From: Liquidambar formosana
Taxonomy: Eukaryota > Streptophyta > Magnoliopsida > Saxifragales > Altingiaceae
DNA: 64,000 bases
Assembly (NCBI GenBank): GCA_039720395.1
Contig: CM077826.1
Location: forward strand, 23,764,430-23,828,429
Reading direction: 5' to 3'
Part shown: positions 46,263 to 59,601 of the stretch, one piece after another
How positions within the stretch are numbered: the stretch's first letter is position 1
Layout: the number at the start of each line of letters is the position of its first letter
Program-made: the position numbers and the translations under genes
The notes under the pieces: generated by a model
Told to the model about the DNA's origin: nothing
Seen by the model: only the letters and a program-made list of their open reading frames with translations
Databases searched by the model: none

Positions 46263-48743
46263 AGCCCCAGCAGGATGGATCCAAGGTCGGCCCAACAACA
46301 AGTTGAAACATGACGGCACATCCAACACTTGGAATTCTACCCTAAATTCAGTGGGTCCTATGATAAGAGGCAAAGTAACTACCCCTATTACTTCTCGGCG
46401 GGTGTTGTCATAAGCTCTTACGGTTTGCCCAGATGGCGTGAAATCAGTGGGTCCCAAACCCAAAACAGTGGCAGTTCGGAGAGGACATACATTCAGTACG
46501 GACCCATTGTCGATAAGAACGGTGGGAACCCTCTTCCCCATAGTGTCAACGGTCACATAGAGAGCTTGAGAATGGCTCGGCCCGCTTTTAGGTAGGTCTA
46601 CATCGGTGAACATGATAGTTGAGTTCTTGGGAGTTGGATTCACCAAATGTACCAATCCCTCGGGGGATGTGTCAACAGGCACTTGTATCTGATTCAACAG
46701 TTTCAACACGGTCTGTCTGTGCTTATGCGAGGCCATGAGCAAGCCCCAAATAGTAATGTTGGCATTGGTCTTCTTCAGCTGCCTAAGCACTTCATCCTCT
46801 TCTTCTTGCAAGCTAGGACGCCTCTGCCCTTTCAAATCTTCCAACGGATTTTCAGATTCTAGGTGGGGGGGCTTGAAATGACGACCCCCTCTGGTTATAT
46901 GGTCCAACTCATCATCGCTAGCCCATATGTCATGGACTTCCTCGGAGTCATTCATCAAGTCATCCCATTCTATCATGTCGATGCTCTCCATCTCTGTCGG
47001 CAAGTCATCCCAACCTGAAGGGACTATCGGCTCATCTGATATCGGACTTGAGTACAGCACATAGTAATCATATTTCCCCGACGCTTCACCTAATAGGCCA
47101 ACCTGAGGATCCCCTGCTTCATATCTTTCTTTCAGCTCTTGTTGGATAGATTTCTTTAGCGACAACAAAACCTTTTGGTCAATGAGGTCTTGGATGATCT
47201 TCTTTAGTATAGAACAAGCCTCGGTGTCATGGCCGGGTGCACAATGGTATTGGCAATATTGGTGAGGGGTTGAGGGCCTTGGCTTTGGTGGAAGTGGCAT
47301 GATAAGGCTATTATTGTGGCAAATGGTGAAGAGACGGGTTAAGGTCATGGGGAGCGGAGTGTATTGTCTTATGGGATGGCGAGGGCGAGAGGATTCAACC
47401 CCAATGGCATTTATGGTGTTAGGTGGGGGTGTGTTGTTGTGTGATGGGAGAGGATTACAGGTGACATTTGGACGGGTTGGTGGTGAAATGACTTGCTTGT
47501 CAATGAGGTCTTGGACTTGGTGGCGAAGGCGAATACAGCGATTGGTGGCATGGCCTTTGGATTGGTGGTACTTGCAGTACTCATTCTCATTGTAGCTCTT
47601 GGGTAAGGGATTTGGTGGAGGTCTTGGGTTGAGTGGCTTCAATAGGTCACGGCTTATGAGCTTTTCAAGGACTTTTTCGAGTGGCATGAATAGGTCAGTG
47701 AATTGGCGAGGTGGGTTGACATCATTGAGAGAAAAGGGTTGGATTGGTTGAGTTATGGTGTTGACCTCGGCTTTGTTCTTCCCAGTAAAGTTTGTCTTGC
47801 GACTCCTCACTTCCTCAGTCTTGATTGTCCCATCATTGATAGCATCTTCAACCTGCGTGCCAGCCCCAATGAGAGCTTTGAAATTTGGGAAATAGTGGGC
47901 AAATAGGTGCTTGTGATACACGAGCAGCAGGTTCTTAACCACTAACTGAATTTGGTCCTCCTCATTCGGCCTATCCATCATTCTCGACGCCTTTTGTCTC
48001 CACCTTGTAATGTAAGCGGAGAAAGTTTCATGAGCCCCTTGCTTGGTAGTTTCTAGGTCCCTTCGAGTAACGTCCACCTCTGTGTTATACTTGTAGTGCT
48101 CTGAAAACTCATTGCATATGTCTTCCCAAGTCCGGGTTCTATTCTCATCCAAGGATAAGAACCATTTCAAAGCAGAAGTGGCCAAGGTTTCATGGAACAT
48201 TTGAGCTAAAAGCTCGTCAGTAGCCCCTCGAGGGTGCATAGCTCGCACGTACATCTTCAAATGAGTCTTAGGGCAACCCGTCCCATCGAACTTTTCTAAC
48301 TCCGGCATCTTGAATTGTAGTGGAATACGAGCTGTTGGAAACAGGGATAGAGTCCGCACATCGACCATGTCATCAGCCCTGCGAATCCCTTTTATGGTTC
48401 TCTCCAAAGCTTCTACCTTGCTAGCTAACACGGAATCACTGCTAGTACCTTTCCCCTTGGCTTCCCCTTCTAGGTTGGTGACCTCAGGTTTCGAGCTACT
48501 TTCCCCCCTTGTCTTGGTGTTCTCATTGGATTGAGGTCCCTCTTCGGTGCCAGCCCCATGAGGTATACCCGAGGAATGGGCCTTAGAGCCGTTTTGTTCA
48601 AGATCCGCCATCTTCTGTTGGTTCTCTTGAGCCATTTTCAATGCGGTATCGGATGTCTCGGCGGTATGGTCAAGCTTGGCCATGATGGCTTTCAGGCAAG
48701 CCTCAAGGTCAAAGTGCCCCTCACTAGTTCTTTCGTCGGCCAT
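46263..48743 (-). CDS. Gypsy-2 gag-protease, interrupted by the CACTA insertion
   Basis: The frame from the ATG at 48743 (MADERTSEG) is open for 827 codons to the transposon edge. I chose this ATG because the corresponding ATG (MAEERTS) is present in Gypsy-3 and no ATG precedes it in frame in either. Order: helical N-terminus; Retrotrans_gag capsid region (about residues 145-310, with MHPRGATDELLAQMFHE and SALKWFLSLDENR); two zinc-knuckle-like boxes (CKYHQSKGHATNRC and CQYHCAPGHDTEAC); and an aspartic protease with IDNGSVLNVCP as active site and LLLGRPWIH near its end. It forms the particle and cleaves the polyprotein. The protein resumes at 23244. Residues translated beyond 46260 are transposon terminal repeat. 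Confidence 0.9.
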
Positions 48744-49598
48744 GTCTGTCTGATGGGTAGACTCAACACTCACTAGACGCCCTTGTGGATTGCGGATCCA
48801 AGCCAGCACGTCTATGGATAGAAAAGTTTTAACCTTTAGCCTAAGGATCTGTCCTAAACCTCCATATTTTCCTTAATGAATTCGGTCTCTACACCATGTT
48901 CAATTAATTCATTCCTTTTATCTAATTACCTTTACAGGGGTCATGGATTAAGGGTATGTTTTAAAGAATAGGGCATAGAGTCCTTCAATTAGGTTTAATT
49001 AATCCCCTAGGACTAGCACATCACAAACATAGCTTTACATCCTATTTCCTTAATTTATTCCTCCTAACCCATGGCCTTAACGAAGGCTAGGGTTTAAAGG
49101 TCTATATTAAGGGCATAAGATATAAAGCCTCACACCACAAACACGGCATAGCATCATTACAAACAATTGTGGGTGCATAAAGGTGAGACCGTAGTGTCCT
49201 ACAAGTCTGTCTATATGGACTAATGATAAGGGTAGGCTAGGGTCCTTCACTTGCTTGAGCAATCCTTATACCTAACCACATGTGGCATCAGGAACGCCGC
49301 GTGGGTCCAGCAGTACGTGATTAACTCATTTAATATACCCAAGGGCAAGCCCAAGGGTACTAGGCAAGAGAGGTTGATAGCTTTCGCCCCAACACATGGA
49401 ATCAGGAAAACCAAGGTTGAGACTAAGCCGATCGTTGGCAAGGATACATCGAGGGACATCGATCCTAACATGCAAGAGTTTGCGCACACAATGCAATAAA
49501 TGAAAGCACACAATCAAGCGGATGCAATGTGATTGATTTTAATTAAACATAAGAAATTAACCTAGCCCATTTAAACTTTATAGAGTCTAGCCCACAAA
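48744..49598 (-). other. Gypsy-2 leader between primer site and gag
   Basis: No ATG-started protein is supported. A block of about 200 bases (49247-49460) is strongly conserved in the Gypsy-3 leader (about 62785-62995) although the two LTRs are diverged; small indels between the copies break both the sense and antisense short ORFs. A packaging or translation signal is possible. A codon stretch in frame with gag (DVLAWIR) precedes the ATG in both elements without an upstream ATG. Confidence 0.55.
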
Positions 49599-49619
49599 TC
49601 CCCAGTGGAGTCACCAAAC
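49599..49619 (-). other. Primer binding site of Gypsy-2
   Basis: On the minus strand TTTGGTGACTCCACTGGGG follows the LTR end after one G. It is not the initiator-tRNA-Met site. It resembles the tRNA-Arg type site reported for Ogre elements as I remember it. Confidence 0.6.
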
Positions 49620-52219
49620 TGTGAACCCCGGAAATTGGGCCCACAAGGGATTGAAAGAAAATGGGTTTGAAAAAGAAAAAGGAAAGGAGTCGCCACCTTA
49701 TTTTTTAAAGGAAACAAGGAAAACCCTAAAAATAGTTTGTTTTAGGAAAACAATTTGAATGACTCCATAAAAAAGGAAAGGCAAAAACCAATCTTTTGAA
49801 AACCAAAGAAATCGGGGATTCGGAGGCTAAGTTATGACATGGGAAGGTTCTAGGCAAAGCCTATAGGCACCCACGTCACCCTTTCGGTCTCTCAGTTCAT
49901 TTGGGCTAAATCAAGATCTTTCCATACAAAAATCAGCAAGTATATCATCACAAGAATTGCATGCATATCATATATTTCATTCATCCATCCATGCATAATA
50001 AGCGCATAAAAACAGAAAAAGAAAAAGAAGAAAAGAAAACAAAAATAAACCTAGGATGCTTGGATCCTAGAACGGACTTGAGCCTCACGAAGAGCACCTA
50101 CGTACCATGCAGTGAAATACATGGATCAAAGTCCACGTAGTTCGATTAGAACTAAGGTTAAATCCTAATACAAACCTATGGTAAAAACCCTAGGTTTCCT
50201 TATTTGATCAAAAGAGAATTGATAGAAAGTTTGATTTTAGGAAAGGAATCCACAAAATGGAAACTTTAATAAAAACCAGAATTTTGTTGGTTAAGGAAAC
50301 CTCTAATTAAACCATAGGATCATATTAAAAATTAACCCTAGATAGGGAGAAGAGAATGAGTTAAGAAGAAAGGTGAATTGGGGCACCTTCACACCCACTT
50401 ACCTGAGCGCAATTACTCCAAACATTAGCTATTTCAGACATAAGCAGCCCTATTTGCCATAGGACAAATACCACACCTATTTGCACCCTTACAAGTGCTC
50501 AAAACCATGCAAAAACACTAACATGCAAATCTGGACAGAATAGTATTATGACCTAAAATCATCCACTAAGCATGCCAATAGCAAAAACAGCGAACAATAA
50601 TAAGTCCTAACATATTCCTAGAACCATATCATGCATAAAAACCCTAAAACATACTAACATGCATGCAAAACTATCATGTTTACTCCATATGAAAAACATA
50701 TACAGCAAACACGAAGAAAAGCCAAATAAAAAAGTCTACTTTATCATGCTATATGAAAACAAACACAAAACAATGACTCTAAAACCCTAAACTCACAAAT
50801 ATGCTTAAAAACTCACAAGACATACTTTAATCATGCTAAAACCAAACTAAACAGAAATTAAATCATGCATATTAACTAACTAAAGCAATATAACATGATG
50901 AAAATCCTAACTCTAACATGCAATGACACTAATCCTAGCACAAGGACAAACAGGAGCACAAGAATCATAACTATGCATTAAAAACCTAAAGGACAGCCCT
51001 AAAGCATGCTAAACAGTAGATAAAAAATAGATATTCCATGTATATTAACTAGCTAGAGTGTTAATACATGATAAAAAAGTTACCTTTAACATGCAATAAG
51101 CCTAACCCATATGAAAACCTAGTTTAAGCTTGAATAGAGAAGGAGAATACCTTAGGAAGGGCCTTCCTTTGTGTTTGTAATTGTTCGTGGCTCCTCAGGT
51201 CTTTAGAGTGAATCAAACCAACACGAATCCTCCTCTTTGTCAAAGTGGTATCACAGCAAAGAGATCAAAACTCACTCAACTTTGAAAAGAAATAGAAAAC
51301 AAAAAGAGAACAAGAGAAAAGAAAAGTGATTTTCGTCACTTTGCAGCAGCAGCAACTTCAATCGCGTTTTTGGGTATGAAAACGTTGGATTTAGACAAAG
51401 CTTGTGAAATACAAAGTTGTAGAGAATTGAATTATCTTTCTAACAAGACCAATTTCATCAAATTCTGACTTCGGATGAAAAAGTTATGATTAAAATACGA
51501 CTGCTGGTTTTCAGAAAATCTGCTGCTGAATTATGACGAATTTCACTCCCTCCAAACCCTCTTCTCCTCCCCCTTGTTTAAAGACATTAAGAGAGTATTT
51601 ATAGCTGAAATCTAGAGTTTCCCTTTCCTTCCTGGACTAGGTTTCTTTGGAGAATAATCAAAAGGTATTTTATAATGATAAAAGACTTCTAATCTGAATA
51701 GGAAAAGGAAATTGTCTTTTATAAAAATTGGGAGACTGACCGCTAACACGCATGCACATGTATCGTATGTGCGTACACACACTCATCACATACGTACACG
51801 TGTTAGTGTCATGATAAAAATGGCTAATTTAATAAAATAATTTTCTTTTCATTTTAACCAAAAATCTCATGCTGTGATTCGCACTAATTCTTCAAGGATA
51901 ATCCGTAAATAACCACACTAAACTCATCATCAGGGCCACGGGACTTAATACCTCATATGCATCCATATGAACTCTAATTGACAATTTGGAGATCATTCCA
52001 AGGTCAAATGAAAAGTTTGGGACTTAAAAGACGATTATGCCCCTCAAGTCACAAAAGCTCTTATTATCCCTCAAGATCAACTCCAATTTGAACCAAAATT
52101 CATATCCATTGTCCTTGTGACTCTAGAAAACTAATGCAAGTGACTAGACTCAAAAACCAAACAAAACCATGCATGAAATGATGAGCCCTAGTAAGGTGGT
52201 GCAAAAATGGGGTGTGACA
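49620..52219 (-). repeat. 5' LTR of Gypsy-2 (2600 bp)
   Basis: The borders match the left LTR. TATAAATA on the minus strand lies at 51596-51603. A CTCAG/GTAAGT splice-donor consensus lies near 50402 on the minus strand, downstream of the probable transcription start. Confidence 0.93.
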
Positions 52220-52224
52220 CATAC

Positions 52225-54249
52225 CTTTGCGAATGATGGGTTTAACTTAACTAGGGAAGTATTCCAAGAAACTAACATGTGAGGTGTATGTTCCCTAGAG
52301 GCAAAATGATTGGAACTTGCTTATGAAGCAATAGACAAAGAGTTGTCTTCTTATTGTGGGTTAGAAGTCAAGAAACTAACATGTGAGGCTTCTAGGTCAC
52401 AGTGGGACCCCAATCCCCATTAGGAATGAGATTCCCGAATTCTATTAGAGGGTGTATGGAATTTAATAAAATAGTGGGAGGTACCATATGATTAAAGACC
52501 CAATCATTATGGATAAAAATGAAATCTAATTCTTTATTTATGTTGATTACCTAATTACTCACCTCAAAACCCCTATTTCCTAATATAGGATATTGATAGT
52601 TTGACTAAACCCGATTTCTTTGATTGACTTAGGAAATTGAGAATTGTTCTCAATTTCAAAAGATTGTTTATATGCTATTAGGCCTTTTATTAAAGGCCCT
52701 CCATGAAACATCCTAAGAAGAAAAAGACACTATGCGCAATTGGCATCTTGTTGCCATGCTATATGATAGTATTGATGACTAATGAGCTTCAGAAGCAAAA
52801 TTAGTCAATGCAAGTGCCTTTGATGTCCTACATTACATACAAAGGTTGTATTATGAGTGAAATAATACTATAAAGTATAGTACTTGTAAAGGACTTCTTC
52901 TGGACTAGGATGTAACAAAGGTTGTTTATTAATAATCATTCTTTTGAAAAATGATTAATCACATAGAATAGCTTAAGAAGCTAAATGTGATTTAAAATGG
53001 AAGCATAGAGGAAAGCAAGTCTTGAAAAGTCAAAGACAAAGAAATATAATTATTTTGTAGTAAACATAAGGTATTGTAAAGGAAACTTGATAAAGTATCA
53101 ATCTTCCTAGAAAAACCAAACTTTTGAAGTTTTGGTTCATGCTCTAAACTAAATTGTTGGTTAGTTTTGCTTCTTGGTTGTTGGATTCTAGTGTAATCTA
53201 AATCGAAGCAGAAAGTTAAGTAGATAATAAGTTACCTTTTGAAAATTTTAATAGAGCAAGAGTTGCTAGATTAATTTTGGGAACTTATTTCTTAACTAAG
53301 TCATTTAAGACATTCTAGAAATTTGATTTCCGAATTTAAATGACTAATTAGAGCGAATGCAACGTATTCCGAGAATACAAGAGATGTAGAGACTCTCATT
53401 TAAATGTAATGATTATGACTTGGTTATGAGATGACCAAACCCATCTTTTACTTGGTGAAGTGAAAGAGTTACATTTATAATTTGACTAATACATTGTGAT
53501 GTATATAGTCATGTAGAGCATGCATTCAATTACAGTAGACTCATCTTAGAATACCATAGCTCAATGGTGTGAATCTAAGATAACGAATTGAACCCTATTA
53601 AGATATGGTTTGATCCATGATGAGTTTTACTAATGTATCCATCTAGGATACACCTTAAAATTGCTACATATTGATAATTTAGGGTTCACTCCAGTTTTGT
53701 CCCAATTATATCAGATATGATATGGGAAGAAACCCAACTTAAAGAAGTTAAGGCTTGGGCTTATGCTACGTATGTCTGGAAACATAATGTAGACAATCTG
53801 GAAATAAGGTCAAGTAAGTGTTGAATTGTGGTGTATCCCAAAAGTGGTTGGGATAGTATTTCTATTACCCTAATGAACAAAAGTTGTCCATTAGGATGTT
53901 TGCTGGATTTTCTTGAGAAAGAGTTCATTCAAGAAAGATGCAAAAGTAGATAGAATTTATAGAATTGTCTGTAAAGCCACAAACGAACAAAGATCCAACC
54001 CTTCTCTCTGTTGAGACAAAACCCTTAACTACACTACAATCTTTTCATAGATCAAATTGGATATTTCTTAACATAAGAGAGATATTGTATCTCTATTAGA
54101 ATGTGAAAGAATTGTTCTTTGGTGATAAAGATCACCAAGATAATCCTATTGATTATGACTAGACGATGTTTCACATCAACTCGAGAAATGACTAAGAGTC
54201 ATTAAATCCAATATGGATAGGTAGAGACCTAAAAGGCTTGGCTATTTAA
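52225..54249 (+). other. Copia-B internal region, second part, no protein recognised
   Basis: This continues Copia-B from 12802 after Gypsy-2 and matches Copia-A in reverse complement. It should hold decayed integrase; I could not recognise motifs with confidence. Confidence 0.5.
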
Positions 54250-55400
54250 GAATGTTTTCAACATAGGCAAAAAGTTGTCTATAAAGAAACTTGTTTGATA
54301 ATAGTTATGCTGAAATCCATTTGGATCTTGTTATCTATAAACACACATTTTGAATATAAGATATGTCAAAAAGGGATATAAAGATGTTATATCAAATGGT
54401 GAAAAACTAATAAAAGTGTGTAAGTTATAGAAGTCTATTAATAGACTGCAAGGTTCTCATAATTAGAACATCTATAAAGTTGAAGTAATCAAATTGTTTG
54501 ATTTCTCTCATTGTATAGATGGACCATGAGTGTATAGAAGGTTAGTGGGAGTGCGATCGTTTTTCTTTATCCTATCAATAAGATGACATCCTAATCATTA
54601 TGAATGATATATAAATGTTATCTAATGTGAAGTTTTAGTTTTTGAGAAAAACTTCTTCATGAAAGATTTGGTAGAAGCATCCAACAAGATCTATAGAGAT
54701 AGATCATATAGATTGCTAAGTATCTCCAAGTCATTAAACATAGTTGAAATGTTGAAGGAGTTCAACATGGAGAATTCGAAGGGAGGTCTGATTTACTTCA
54801 GATAAGAATTCATTATTCATGGGCATGTGCCCTAGGATAACACAAGTAAGGTTCTTAAAGTGTTAAGAAGCCTTATTCTACACTATGTATTGAACTTGAT
54901 ATCTATTATGTTGTAATTGTTACAAATAGTTATCAGTCAATTCAAATTTGGAATATTGGATTGTATATGGAAATTGTAAACTCATAGTAGATGAGTATAT
55001 GGATTTGGATATAATCCATATGGGGTATATTTTATATTCACTTTAGTTGGTGAAATACTTAATGGAAGAACTGTATGAAAGATACAGTGGATTCCATTAT
55101 TAAGGGTGAATTAATTGTCGCATTGTCTAGGAGACTGTTTGGATCTATAAGTTCATTTAGAACTTGGAGTTGTTCCTTCCATTGAGTTGCCCACACCTTG
55201 TTTTGTGACAACAATGGGTCTATAACTCAAGTATAGGAATCACGGTCTCATCAAAAGTCCAAACACATAGAGCGACAATTCCAAGTGATTAGAGGAATCA
55301 TTAGAAGAGGTAATAGATACATTACAGAAGATATTATTTACATAAGTTTTTGTAGACCTACTGACTAAAGCTTTAAAACATAATTGGTTATGTCTAAGAC
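54250..55400 (+). pseudogene. Copia-B reverse transcriptase/RNase H remnant
   Basis: Reading across stops gives MLKSIWILLSI (about 54308), EVIKLFDFSHCID (about 54483), FMKDL (about 54655), KIYRDRSYRLLSISKS (about 54685), VVPSIELPTP (about 55168) and VDLLTKALKHNW (about 55352). This is the order of the copia reverse transcriptase palm and RNase H. Stop codons such as those near 54514 and 54716 occur at the same places in Copia-A, so the lesions are inherited. Confidence 0.75.
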
Positions 55401-55450
55401 CAACATCTTGAGAAGATAGGTATGCGATACATGGTCGATTGGCTTTAGTG

Positions 55451-55462
55451 CAAGTGGGAGAT
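55451..55462 (+). other. Polypurine tract of Copia-B
   Basis: CAAGTGGGAGAT directly precedes the 3' LTR start TGTTAGGATT. Confidence 0.75.
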
Positions 55463-58400
55463 TGTTAGGATTATGCCCTAGAGCCAATCATAGAGATGAT
55501 TGTTTAGGGATTAGGAACAATCATTTGATTTCATTTATGTATGTCACATTTATTATTGATTTAATAAAAGGGCTTATTCTATTATGTTTATATGTATCAT
55601 TTATATTTACATAATATGTCCATGGAGTTAGAGTTGAGAATATGGAATTACAAAGAGTTGTAATTTTAAGACTGTAGATATATCTCTGTACTAAACTCCT
55701 AAAGCATTCCTAGTTGAAGGTTCACTATGATGGGCAGTAATGAACCATAGGACTAGCACTTGTTAGGTTAACTCTATAGGAGGATAGCTAGTCTCAAGCT
55801 ATTTGTGTGGAGACACTACAACCAACAAGTGGGTGCCTATTACGAGAATAGGTACACTAAATGTGACCAAAGATATGAGATAAACTGAATGGAGTTTTAT
55901 CCTGCCTGTCAATCAGTTTCTCATTGTTATAGTGGTACAAGTAATCCTTAGACCTGAGACACCATAGTTGTCTTATGCTTGTAGCTTTAGAAGTTTGATA
56001 ACACTAAGTGCAAATCCTATTCAGGGGTTTGCAAAGGTGTTCATTGGCCCTACTGCTATGTGTATGAAGGCATGTGAGTGATCAACAAGGGATCCATCAC
56101 TCTCAGGAAAAAGAGAAAGAATGTCTTATATAGCATTCATAATATAACTCATTAAATCCATGGCCATGGTAGGATGAATATGAAAATGTTAGAGTTATGC
56201 CCTAGAGCCAATCATAGAGATGATTGTTTAGGGATAAAGGAACAATCATTTGATTTCATTTATGTATGTCACATTTATTATTGATTTAATAAAAGGGCTT
56301 ATTCTATTATGTTTGTATGCATCATTTATATTTACATAATATGTCCAAGGAGTTAGAGTTGAGAATATTGAATTACAAAGAGTTGTAATTATGAGACTGT
56401 AAATATATCTCTGTACTAAACTCCTAAATCATTCCTAGTTGAAGGTTCACTATGATGGACAGTAATGAACCATAGGACTAGCACTTGTTAGGTTGACTCT
56501 ATAGGAGGATAGCTGGTCTCAAGCTATTTGTGTGGAGACACTACAACCAACAGGTGGGTGCCTGTTAATAGAATAGGTACACTGAATGTGACCAAAGATT
56601 TGAGATAAACTGAATGGAGTTTTAACCTGCCTGTCAATCAGTTTCTCAATGTTATAGTGGTACAAGTAATCCTTAGACCTGAGACACCATAGTTACCTTA
56701 TGCATGTAGCTTTAGAAGTTTGATAACACTAAGTGCAGATTCTATTCATGGGTCTGTAAAGGTGTTCATTGGCCCTATTGCTATGTGTATGAAGGCATGT
56801 GAGTGATCAACAAGGAATCCATTACTCTCAGGAAAAAGAGAGAGAATGTCTCATATAGCATTCATAATATAACTCATTCAGTCCATGGCCATGGCAGTGT
56901 GAATATGGAAAGGAGTTTCCATAAGTTCATCATTGAGTTGATATTTATGAATGAGTATAGAGTAATTGAACTAGGGACTTGACAGACTTCCATGTCCTAT
57001 TAGTTCAATTGGAGACATTGTGTAAATGGAAGGATGCAATTGTAACCTATAAACTATAACAGAAGGGTTCTTTGATAGATACATATTCACTTCATTAAGG
57101 ACGACACCATGAACCATATGCTAGGTGTTATTCATGGTTAGTAGAAGCCCTAATTGATATAAGTGAGTTATAATCAATTAGGGAATTGGAAGGAGTTCCA
57201 ATTAGACCCTAAATGGAAAGAGTTCCATTGTGCACACCTCGTGCTATTCCTACTACTTGATGATGTGAACCCAATGGGTCACACACTAATCATGCAAGAT
57301 GAGTTTTAAAGTCTATGAGAGAAAGGGTATGAGTGCATAAAGAATAGTTCTTTGAGGCCTATTTATATTTGATATAATTTATAGGGGTTATTATGCAATT
57401 TAGAGAAATTGCATAACACCCTAATAGGGTTTCCCCCTAGGGCCGGCCCCCTTGAGTGTGGACTATATAAGTCACACTTTGAAGTGATGACATGATCACA
57501 AGAAGAAACCCCAAGGTGCTGGCCGAAATTTTCCAGCCCCCTCTCTCTCTCTCCTCTCTTCTCCTACACTAGCAACAACAAGGGAAAAGAAGGAAAAGAC
57601 TTGAAGCTCTAGCTAGGTGTGGATACCGTTGGAGGCAGCACACTTGGGCTGCTCATTCACCGCTGTCCGGAATCAAAGCTTGGAGCAAAAAGGAGAAGAC
57701 AAAAATTCTGTAAGTGTTCTAACCCTCTTCATAGCTAGGGTTTGATTTTGTATATGCATAGTTAGATTCATGGGCTGTGGAATCAAAGGGAAAATTTTTA
57801 TATTCCGCACTTCTATTTTTCCCTCTTGTATGATTCCCAACAGAAAAGAGTTTCATGAGTTCATCAATGAGTTAATATCTATGAATGAGTATAAAGTAAT
57901 TGAACTAGGGACTTGATAGACTTCCATGTCCTATTAGTTCAACTGGAGACATTGTGTTGAAGGAAGGATGCAATTGTAGCCTATAAACTATAACAGAAGG
58001 GTTCTTTGTAAATGACTATTCATCTCATTAAGGACTACACCATGAGCCATATGCTAGGTGTTACTCATGGTTAGTAGAAGACCTAATTGATATAAGTGAG
58101 TTATAATCAATTAGGGAATTGGAAGGAGTTCCAATTAGACCCTAAATGGAAAGAGTTCCATTGTGCACACCTCGTGCTATTCCTACTACTTAATAATGTG
58201 AACCCAATGGGTCACACATTGATCATGCAAGATGAGCTTTAAAGTCTATGAGAGAAAGGGTATGAGTGCATAAAGAATAGTTCTTTGAGGCCTATTTATA
58301 TTTGATATAATTTATAGGGGTTATTGTGCAATTTAGAGAAATTGCATAAAACCCTAATAGGGTTTCCCCCTAGGGCCGGCCCCCTTAGTGTGGACTATAT

Positions 58401-58776
58401 AAGTCACACTATGATGTGTGACATCATAACAATAAGTTGAACTCCCCAAGGGCTGGCTAGAATTTCCAGCCTCCCTCTCTCTCTCTCCTCTCTTGTTCTA
58501 CACTAGCAACAACAAGGAAAAGGAGGAAAGGACTTGAAGCTCTAGCTAGGTGTGGATATCGTTGGAGGCAGCACACTTGGGCTGCTCATTCACCGCTGTC
58601 CGGAATCAAAGCTTGGAGCAAAAAGGAGAAGACAAAAATTCTGTAAGTGTTCTAACCCTCTTTGTAGTTAGGGTTTGATTTTGTGTTATGCATAGTTAGA
58701 TTCATGGGCTGTGGAATCGTAGGAAAAATTTTTATATTCCGCACTTCAATTTTTCCCTCTTGTTCGATTCCCAACA
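55463..58776 (+). repeat. 3' LTR of Copia-B, split by a solo LTR
   Basis: The LTR parts are 55463-56186 and 57848-58776. Together they make about 1653 bp and match the 5' LTR at 7994-9643. TATATAA at about 58395-58401 is its TATA box. Confidence 0.9.
56187..57842 (+). mobile_element. Solo copia LTR inserted in the Copia-B 3' LTR
   Basis: This 1656-bp LTR begins TGTTAGAGTT and ends CCCAACA and is flanked by a perfect GAAAA duplication (56182-56186, 57843-57847). It has no internal region, so the rest was probably lost by recombination between its own LTRs. It is same family, same orientation, and more diverged than the Copia-A pair. Confidence 0.92.
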
Positions 58777-59353
58777 GAAACAATATGCATGCATGCATGA
58801 ACCTAACCTTGCCAATTTTGATTTTGCTTAAATAACACTTTAACCTTTCGATATGCTTAAATTTCCATTTCACACATCACGAATGCAAGCTCACATGCAA
58901 TAAAAGAGAATAAAAATGGGTGCTAGCAACTTATTGGAATGGTCTGCATGCATTGGGTGGTTTAGGGTCTCCCTGCCTTTAACCCACCATATAGGACTTT
59001 GATCCCTTCACGACACATGTTAGGAAGTCCATGTACGTACTCGGGCAAAGGTAGGGAAGGGCCACAATCACATATTGAGGCTGCAATGAATAATGAACTT
59101 AATAGGAAATTAAGATAACTTAGGAAAAAATTTTGAAAGGGAAGGTCACCTAGTGTAGGTGATTTCACCTTAGCTTTGACCAAGTTAGGCTTGAGTGCCC
59201 CTTTCCTAGGCTTGAAAATCTTCCTTTGAGATGCTCCCTTGAAGGCTCCAAGTGTGTTTGGAGGGTGGTGGAGTAAATTAGAGAAGAAAAGCTTGGTAAC
59301 AGTGAAGTTACCAGTCAACAGATGTGAGATTGTCAATCAGCAGACATTAAATT
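58777..59353. other. Unrecognised flanking DNA
   Basis: This is the DNA into which Copia-B inserted, up to the next CACTA end. A 124-codon frame on the minus strand (58962-59336) shows no family I recognise, and I do not call it a gene. Confidence 0.4.
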
Positions 59354-59601
59354 CACTACAAGAAATTTGAGCATTGTTGGTTGACAAAACAGCCCATGAA
59401 TGTAAAAATTTTGGCTGGCAAACCCTTTCCCGGTAGTTACAATATCAGCCGTTTAAACCCTTGTCTGTAAAGGTTTTTTTTGGCTAAAATAGCTATTACT
59501 AGGAATCATGGCTTTGGCTGGTAGAGAAAACAGGTGGCAATCACTTATTAAAACAGCCGGCAAAGGGTGTTTTTTCCTGTTGAAATTGGGTTTTTCCCTA
59601 T
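59354..59601 (+). mobile_element. Terminal piece of a second CACTA element
   Basis: CACTACAAGAAATTTG is a standard plant CACTA terminus. Subterminal variants of GGCTGGCAAA and AGCCGGCAAAGGG follow in both orientations. The sequence differs from the 23-kb CACTA element, so it is another family. It is interrupted at 59602 by Gypsy-3; the continuation lies outside the window. Confidence 0.7.

Larger units (their letters stand above)
12803..52219 (-). mobile_element. Gypsy-2: Tat/Ogre-like LTR retrotransposon carrying nested insertions
   Basis: Two 2600-bp LTRs in direct orientation bound the element, and CATAC is duplicated at 12798-12802 and 52220-52224. gag-protease and pol are on the minus strand, so the 5' LTR is the right one. 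Without the CACTA insertion it is about 16.4 kb. Support for the Tat/Ogre lineage comes from the long LTRs, a TTTGG-type primer site unlike initiator tRNA-Met, an intron-like gap between protease and reverse transcriptase, a second RNase H domain, a 3' tandem array and an antisense extra ORF. I counted roughly fifteen differences between the LTRs by eye, mostly transitions, so the insertion is fairly young. Confidence 0.92.
7994..58776 (+). mobile_element. Copia-B: Ty1/copia LTR retrotransposon, the outer element of the nest
   Basis: The 5' LTR is 7994-9643, followed by an initiator-tRNA-Met primer site. The internal region runs 9644-12802 and resumes at 52220. A purine tract (CAAGTGGGAGA) precedes the 3' LTR, which starts at 55463. 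Without the inserted Gypsy-2 and the solo LTR the element is about 9.7 kb, close to the 9646 bp of Copia-A. Flanks are TAAAC on the left and GAAAC on the right, a target duplication with one mismatch, as expected for an older insertion. Its coding region is decayed. Confidence 0.88.

Noticed and set aside
49251..49499. 82-codon + strand and 88-codon minus-strand ORFs in the Gypsy-2 leader
   Set aside because: The homologous block in Gypsy-3 has indels that break both frames, so conservation is not at the protein level.
58962..59336. 124-codon minus-strand ORF
   Set aside because: No domain, no conserved partner in the window and no visible promoter; kept only as unassigned DNA.
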